NCBI RefSeq assembly: GCF_016862215.1
Contig: NZ_BOMN01000108.1
Coordinates: 84,883 to 148,882 of the forward strand
Source of the DNA: Winogradskya humida
GTDB taxonomy: Bacteria; Actinomycetota; Actinomycetes; Mycobacteriales; Micromonosporaceae
Length of the DNA stretch: 64,000 nucleotides
Reading direction: 5' to 3'
Below, in pieces: positions 60,168 to 64,000 of this stretch. The first letter of the stretch is position 1. Each line of letters opens with the position of its first letter. Below the pieces are notes generated by a model. It ran no database searches and was not told where the DNA came from. It was given only the letters and a program-made list of their open reading frames with translations. The position numbers and the translations under genes are program-made.

Positions 60168-60820
60168 GCCTCTTCGCGCTTGGGTGCGTAACGCGGCACG
60201 TACTCCTGGCCGGTCAGTTTCTGGATCTCGCCCATCACCTCGTCGGTGAGGGCGCGCTGCGAGCTGCGGTCGTCGGGGCGGCCGGCGGTGTCGATCGGCT
60301 TGCCGAAGCGCACGGTGACCTTGCCCTTGCCGAGCTTGGGCAGCATCTGCCCGATCGGCTGGACCTTGTCGGTGCCGAGCATGCCGACCGGGATGATCGG
60401 TACGCCGGCCGCGATCGCCAGCCGCGCCACGCCCGTCCGCCCGCGGTAGAGCTTGCCGTCCGGTGAGCGCGTCCCCTCGGGGTAGACGACGACCAGGTCA
60501 CCGGCCTTCAGCACCGGGATCGCGCCGTCGAACGCCGCCAGCGCCGCACGGCCGCCCGCGCGCTCGACCCTGATCGCGCCGAGCCCGGTCATCAGGAACT
60601 TCGAGAACGGCCGCTCGAAGTACTCCTCCTTGGCCCAGAACGCCAGGTGGCGGGGCACGACGGAGCCGAGGAAGAGCTCATCGGCGACGGACAGGTGGTT
60701 GCCGGCGAAGATCGCGCCGCCGGTCGCCGGGATGTTCTCCAGGCCTTCGACGTGCGGCCGCCAGCCGACCGTCATCGCGGTTCCGACTGTGAGTTTGCCG
60801 ATCGAGTAGAGCAGCGGCAA
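60164..60820 (-). CDS. 1-acyl-sn-glycerol-3-phosphate acyltransferase (LPLAT family)
   Basis: A 218-residue PlsC-like acyltransferase. Catalytic block GNHLSVADELFLG (HxxxxD, here NHLSVAD), VYPEGTRSPDGKLYRGRTG and PIIPVGMLGTDKVQP. It acylates lysophosphatidate or a related acceptor at the membrane. The TTG at 60820 is chosen because GGAGGA lies 5 nt upstream; an ATG at 60865 and longer frames lack a ribosome site and family similarity. Confidence 0.88.
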   Translation of the reverse strand: MPLLYSIGKLTVGTAMTVGWRPHVEGLENIPATGGAIFAGNHLSVADELFLGSVVPRHLAFWAKEEYFERPFSKFLMTGLGAIRVERAGGRAALAAFDGAIPVLKAGDLVVVYPEGTRSPDGKLYRGRTGVARLAIAAGVPIIPVGMLGTDKVQPIGQMLPKLGKGKVTVRFGKPIDTAGRPDDRSSQRALTDEVMGEIQKLTGQEYVPRYAPKREEA

Positions 60821-60947
60821 CGTGTTCCTCCGGCGGGGACTGCAGTGGTGGGGGCGGTAGGACATTATCCGACGCCGGAGCCGGACCTGCTGGCGAGCAT
60901 GGGTGCCAGGCTCGGCATTTACGCAAATACCGAACCTGGCGGGCGCT

Positions 60948-62543
60948 TTACCGGTGTCCGCGGGGCGCCGCGAGCGTCGTGTTCCAGAGCGAAACCCCGT
61001 CCCGGTCCCGCAGATCGACCCGCAGTTCACCGGTACGCCCGTCGATGCGTACCTCCCCGAAATGCTGGAAGCCCTCCGCCGGCGAAGCGTTGGCGACCGG
61101 CGGGGTGTGAATGAACGCGGTGTCGGGCCCGAACGTCGCGTCGAGGGCATTGGGCCCGAACGCGCCCGCGTGCGCCGGCCCGGAGACGAACTCCCAGAAC
61201 GGCGTGAAGTCCTGCACCGCCGCCCGCGCCGGGTCGTAGTGGTGCGCCGCGCTGTAGTGCACGTCCGCGGTCAGGAACACGATCCCGGTCACGCCCGCCC
61301 GGTGCGCGGCCCGCAGAACCTGAGCGAACTCCAGCTCACGGCCCTTGGGAGCACCCGGATCACCCTGCGCCACACCCTCCTGGGCGGTCCCGCCGTCCGG
61401 CACCACGATGCCCAGCGGCAGGTCGTTGGCGATGACCTTCCAGGTGGCCTTCGAGCTCTTCAGGCCGCTGATCAGCCACTCCCGCTGCGCGGTGCCGAGG
61501 AGACCACGGTCCGGGTCCGCGTACGTGTTGCCGTCGTTGACGTCCTTGAAGGTCCGCATGTCGAGGACAAAGACGTCCAGCAACGGCCCGTGCGAGATCT
61601 TGCGGTAGACCGGCCCGCTCGCCGAAGGGATCGGAACCCATTCGTGGTACGCCTGGTGAGCGCGAGCGGCGAGCACATCCACCCGCTTCTCCGTGTAGCG
61701 AGCGTCGTCCAGGATCTCGCCCGGGTACCAGTTGTTCAACACTTCATGGTCGTCCCACTGGTTGATCTGCGGGACCTCCGCGGCGAACGCCTTGTAAGCA
61801 TCGTCGAGCAGGTTGTAGGCGTACTGACCGCGGTATTCCTTGAGGGTCTCGGCGACCTTGGACTTCTCCTCGGTCACCAGGTTCCGCCAGATCCGCCCGT
61901 CGGGCAGCGTCACCTGCTCGGCCAGCGGCCCGTCCGCGTACACGGTGTCCCCGCTGTGCAGCAGGAAGTCCGGCCGCCGCCGGCGCATCGACTCAAAGAT
62001 CTTCAGCCCACCGTACGCGGGATCGATGCCCCACCCCTGCCCCACCACATCACCGGTCCACACGAACGACACGTCCTGCTTCCGGGTCGGCGCGGTGCTC
62101 AGCTCCCCCCGCACCGGAACACTGAACAGTCCGGGCCGGTCCAGGCTCTCCACGCGTACCGAATAGAACAGCCGCTCGCCCGCCGGAAGCCCGCGCAAAC
62201 GCACCTTGCCGGTCAAATCCGTCTCAGGCGTAAGAATCGGCCCCCGCACCCGCCGAGCCCCCTTCAGATCAGGCCGCCGGCTCACCTCCACCCACATCCG
62301 CCCCGGCCGATCAGCTCGCGTCCACACGATCGCCGACTCAGTCGTCGCGTCCCCGCTCTGCACCCCGTGACTGATCACCGGCCGCGCCGCACCCAGAGTT
62401 AGGTTGTGTGCAATTAAATTGTGCACAACCTTTTCGTCCGGCAAGGATGCCGGGACGGCAAGGGCCGGCACAGCCGGGAGGGCGCTCAGCACCCCACCGG
62501 CCAGACCGGCCCGCAGAAGATTACGTCTGTCGATCAAGGTCAT
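60948..62543 (-). CDS. phoD: Alkaline phosphatase D family protein
   Basis: A 531-residue exported phosphodiesterase/phosphatase with a twin-arginine-like signal (DRRNLLRAGLAGGVLSALPAV; the motif lacks the usual Phe). PhoD blocks: GVQSGDATTESAIVWTRA, FVWTGDVVGQGWGID, LLHSGDTVYADGPL, INQWDDHEVLNNWYP and FLTADVHYSAAHHYDP, supplying metal ligands for Fe/Ca. It releases phosphate from phosphodiesters outside the cell. No Pho box was seen upstream. Confidence 0.92.
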   Translation of the reverse strand: MTLIDRRNLLRAGLAGGVLSALPAVPALAVPASLPDEKVVHNLIAHNLTLGAARPVISHGVQSGDATTESAIVWTRADRPGRMWVEVSRRPDLKGARRVRGPILTPETDLTGKVRLRGLPAGERLFYSVRVESLDRPGLFSVPVRGELSTAPTRKQDVSFVWTGDVVGQGWGIDPAYGGLKIFESMRRRRPDFLLHSGDTVYADGPLAEQVTLPDGRIWRNLVTEEKSKVAETLKEYRGQYAYNLLDDAYKAFAAEVPQINQWDDHEVLNNWYPGEILDDARYTEKRVDVLAARAHQAYHEWVPIPSASGPVYRKISHGPLLDVFVLDMRTFKDVNDGNTYADPDRGLLGTAQREWLISGLKSSKATWKVIANDLPLGIVVPDGGTAQEGVAQGDPGAPKGRELEFAQVLRAAHRAGVTGIVFLTADVHYSAAHHYDPARAAVQDFTPFWEFVSGPAHAGAFGPNALDATFGPDTAFIHTPPVANASPAEGFQHFGEVRIDGRTGELRVDLRDRDGVSLWNTTLAAPRGHR

Positions 62544-62577
62544 GACGGAGGTCTATCCCTCCGACATGAATCCCGGG

Positions 62578-62997
62578 TTAGAGGTTGGGGAACCAGAGGG
62601 CAAGCTCGTGCTTCGCGCTGTCCGGGCCGTCGGAGGCGTGGACCAGGTTCTCCCGGTTGGACAGCGACAGGTCACCGCGGATCGTGCCGGCGGCGGCCTT
62701 GCGCCCGTCGGTGCTCCCGATCATCTCGCGGACCACGGCGATGACCTCGTCACCGGAGAGCACCAGCGCGGCCAGCGGACCACTGGTCATGAATTCCTTG
62801 AGCGGCGGGTAGAAAGCCTTGTCCACGTGCTCGGCGTAGTGCTGGTCGGCCAGCTCGGCGTCCATGGTGCGCAGCTCGAGCGCCTCGATCACGAGACCCT
62901 TGCGCTCGAAGCGGCCGAGGATCTCCCCCAGCAGGCCGCGCCGCAGCGCATCGGGCTTGATGAGCACGAGCGAGCGCTCGACGGCAGGGGTGGTCAC
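62578..62997 (-). CDS. ndk: Nucleoside-diphosphate kinase
   Basis: A 139-residue NDK: RSLVLIKPDALRRGLLGEIL, and the active-site His in NLVHASDGPDSAKHELALWF. It transfers the gamma-phosphate between NTPs and NDPs. GTG at 62997 has AGGAGG 9 nt upstream; the frame upstream to 63096 is not similar to NDK. Confidence 0.96.
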   Translation of the reverse strand: MTTPAVERSLVLIKPDALRRGLLGEILGRFERKGLVIEALELRTMDAELADQHYAEHVDKAFYPPLKEFMTSGPLAALVLSGDEVIAVVREMIGSTDGRKAAAGTIRGDLSLSNRENLVHASDGPDSAKHELALWFPNL

Positions 62998-63152
62998 TGG
63001 CGATGCCTCCTGAACAGCTTGACACGCCGGGGTTCGGCGTTTGCCGAGCTTATCGGTACCGGAATTCGCCCCCGTGCCCTTCCCCCGGCTCGGCACTTTC
63101 CACCCGTGAGGCCGCTACGTAACCTCATGGGTAATTCCCCAGGAGGTCCACA

Positions 63153-64000
63153 GTGGCGAACCCCAACGGCCGGCCGGTCGCTCCGGCCCGCAAACTCGTG
63201 GCCGCGGTGGTCGGCACCATCGCGGTCTTCGTGATGCTGTTCGGCCTCGGCATGACCAGCTGGGCCATCGTCGCGCTCGGCGTGGCGATGCTGGCCCTGG
63301 CCATCGGCGTAGGACTCGTCAACGTGGCCCGCCGCGGCGCCCGTGCCTGGGTCTCCGGAAACGCGCAGGTCAAGGCCATCTCCGACCGCCCGGCCACGGC
63401 CATCTACGGCCGCGCCGAGCTCCGCATCCTGATCATGGCCCCCGGCCTGCCCAACGAGGAGGTCACGGTCCGCGACCCCCGCGTCCCCGTGGCGAAATGG
63501 CCGCTGCCCGGCGACATCCTCCCGATCACGGTCGACGTCGACGACATGCGCCGCGTGAAGATCGACTGGGACGACGCCGAGACCCGCGCCGCCACGGTCA
63601 CCAACGGCCCGCCCCCCTTCTACGAGGAAGACCTCCCGGACGACGACCTCCTCGGCGGCGAACCAGAACCACCCCCGTGGGTGACCCGCGACCGCCAATG
63701 GGGCCGCGGCCCGGAGGAACCCCCGCCGCCGCCCCCCACCCCCCGGGAAGCGGGCGACGACGACATCCCCCTCCCCCCGCCCCCACCCCAGGTGATAGTC
63801 CGCGACGCCCCCGGCGGCCCCATCCTCGAAGGCCAACTGGTCGGCACCGAGGACGAGTACGCCCACCAACTCCCCCAACGCGCCCGCACCGCCACAGCCA
63901 CAGCCCCACCCCCGGCCCCCACATCTCCCCCCGCCCCCACCGCTGCAGCCTCAGAAGCCCCGCCACGCCGTCGCGCCCGGCCCAGCCCCCGCCCCCGCCC
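63153..64000 (+). CDS. Two-helix membrane protein with proline-rich tail (runs off the window)
   Basis: At least 282 codons from GTG 63153 (AGGAGG 6-7 nt upstream), still open at the window end. Two hydrophobic segments (LVAAVVGTIAVFVMLFGLGM, WAIVALGVAMLALAIGVGL), then a soluble part (RAELRILIMAPGLPNEEVTVRDPRVPVAKWPLPGDILPITVDVDDMRRVKIDWDD) and a Pro/Ala/Arg-rich tail. The middle part recalls small domains found in actinobacterial membrane proteins of unknown function. Function unknown. Confidence 0.7.
   Translation, partial: MANPNGRPVAPARKLVAAVVGTIAVFVMLFGLGMTSWAIVALGVAMLALAIGVGLVNVARRGARAWVSGNAQVKAISDRPATAIYGRAELRILIMAPGLPNEEVTVRDPRVPVAKWPLPGDILPITVDVDDMRRVKIDWDDAETRAATVTNGPPPFYEEDLPDDDLLGGEPEPPPWVTRDRQWGRGPEEPPPPPPTPREAGDDDIPLPPPPPQVIVRDAPGGPILEGQLVGTEDEYAHQLPQRARTATATAPPPAPTSPPAPTAAASEAPPRRRARPSPRPR

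Overview
The window is GC-rich (about 70 % by eye) chromosomal DNA of a high-GC Gram-positive bacterium. Gene order and protein style suggest the Micromonosporaceae, most likely an Actinoplanes-like actinomycete; this is inferred from synteny and codon use, not from a marker gene. GTG starts and 4-bp ATGA/GTGA overlaps between co-directional genes are common. No rRNA, tRNA, CRISPR array, transposase or phage gene was recognised.

Layout. (1) 1-7.5 kb is an iron-acquisition locus on the minus strand: the first 161 codons of an NRPS-type adenylation protein (cut by the window edge), a two-subunit ABC exporter-fold pair, an MbtH-like protein and a FepC/FepG/FepD-type importer. Three IdeR/DtxR-type iron boxes (about 540, 4553 and 7479) stand before the NRPS gene, mbtH and the first permease, so iron starvation should induce the whole block. 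(2) 7.5-14.1 kb is the heat-shock/translation block rsmE, dnaJ, hrcA (with a CIRCE operator) and hemW, with a Uma2-family gene, a GyrI-like gene and a DUF4870-type gene inserted. (3) 14.1-19 kb holds an enoyl-CoA hydratase, a membrane-anchored lysozyme-fold protein, a membrane GAF/PAS protein and a GlsB-type stress protein, then two long repeat-rich gene-free stretches. (4) 19-37 kb is a core block: lepA, MOSC, DUF4240, phosphotransferase, rpsT, holA, an NAD(P)-binding protein, comEC, comEA, a PrmC-like methyltransferase, degV, a histidine phosphatase, rsfS and nadD. (5) 37-46 kb has a hybrid histidine kinase, pepN, a small type IV pilin-like pair, obgE, rpmA and rplU. (6) 46-56.8 kb has rne, the paired TIGR03936/TIGR03960 radical-SAM genes, and an RsbQ - RsbP-like phosphatase - STAS operon. 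(7) 56.9-64 kb has a proline-rich membrane protein, an iron-sulfur (PhrB-type) photolyase, an acyltransferase, phoD, ndk and a membrane protein cut by the right edge.

Points of most interest: a heterodimeric ABC pair whose nucleotide sites are degenerate in complementary positions; a prepilin-like gene translationally coupled to a pilin-like/ricin-lectin fusion; an RsbQ/RsbP-type energy-stress module outside Bacillus; comEA apparently split by a one-base shift in a G7 run; an ECF41-type promoter before the NAD(P)-binding gene; a 39-bp tandem repeat array downstream of the holA partner; and four photolyase cysteines with the spacing recalled for the PhrB iron-sulfur ligands.
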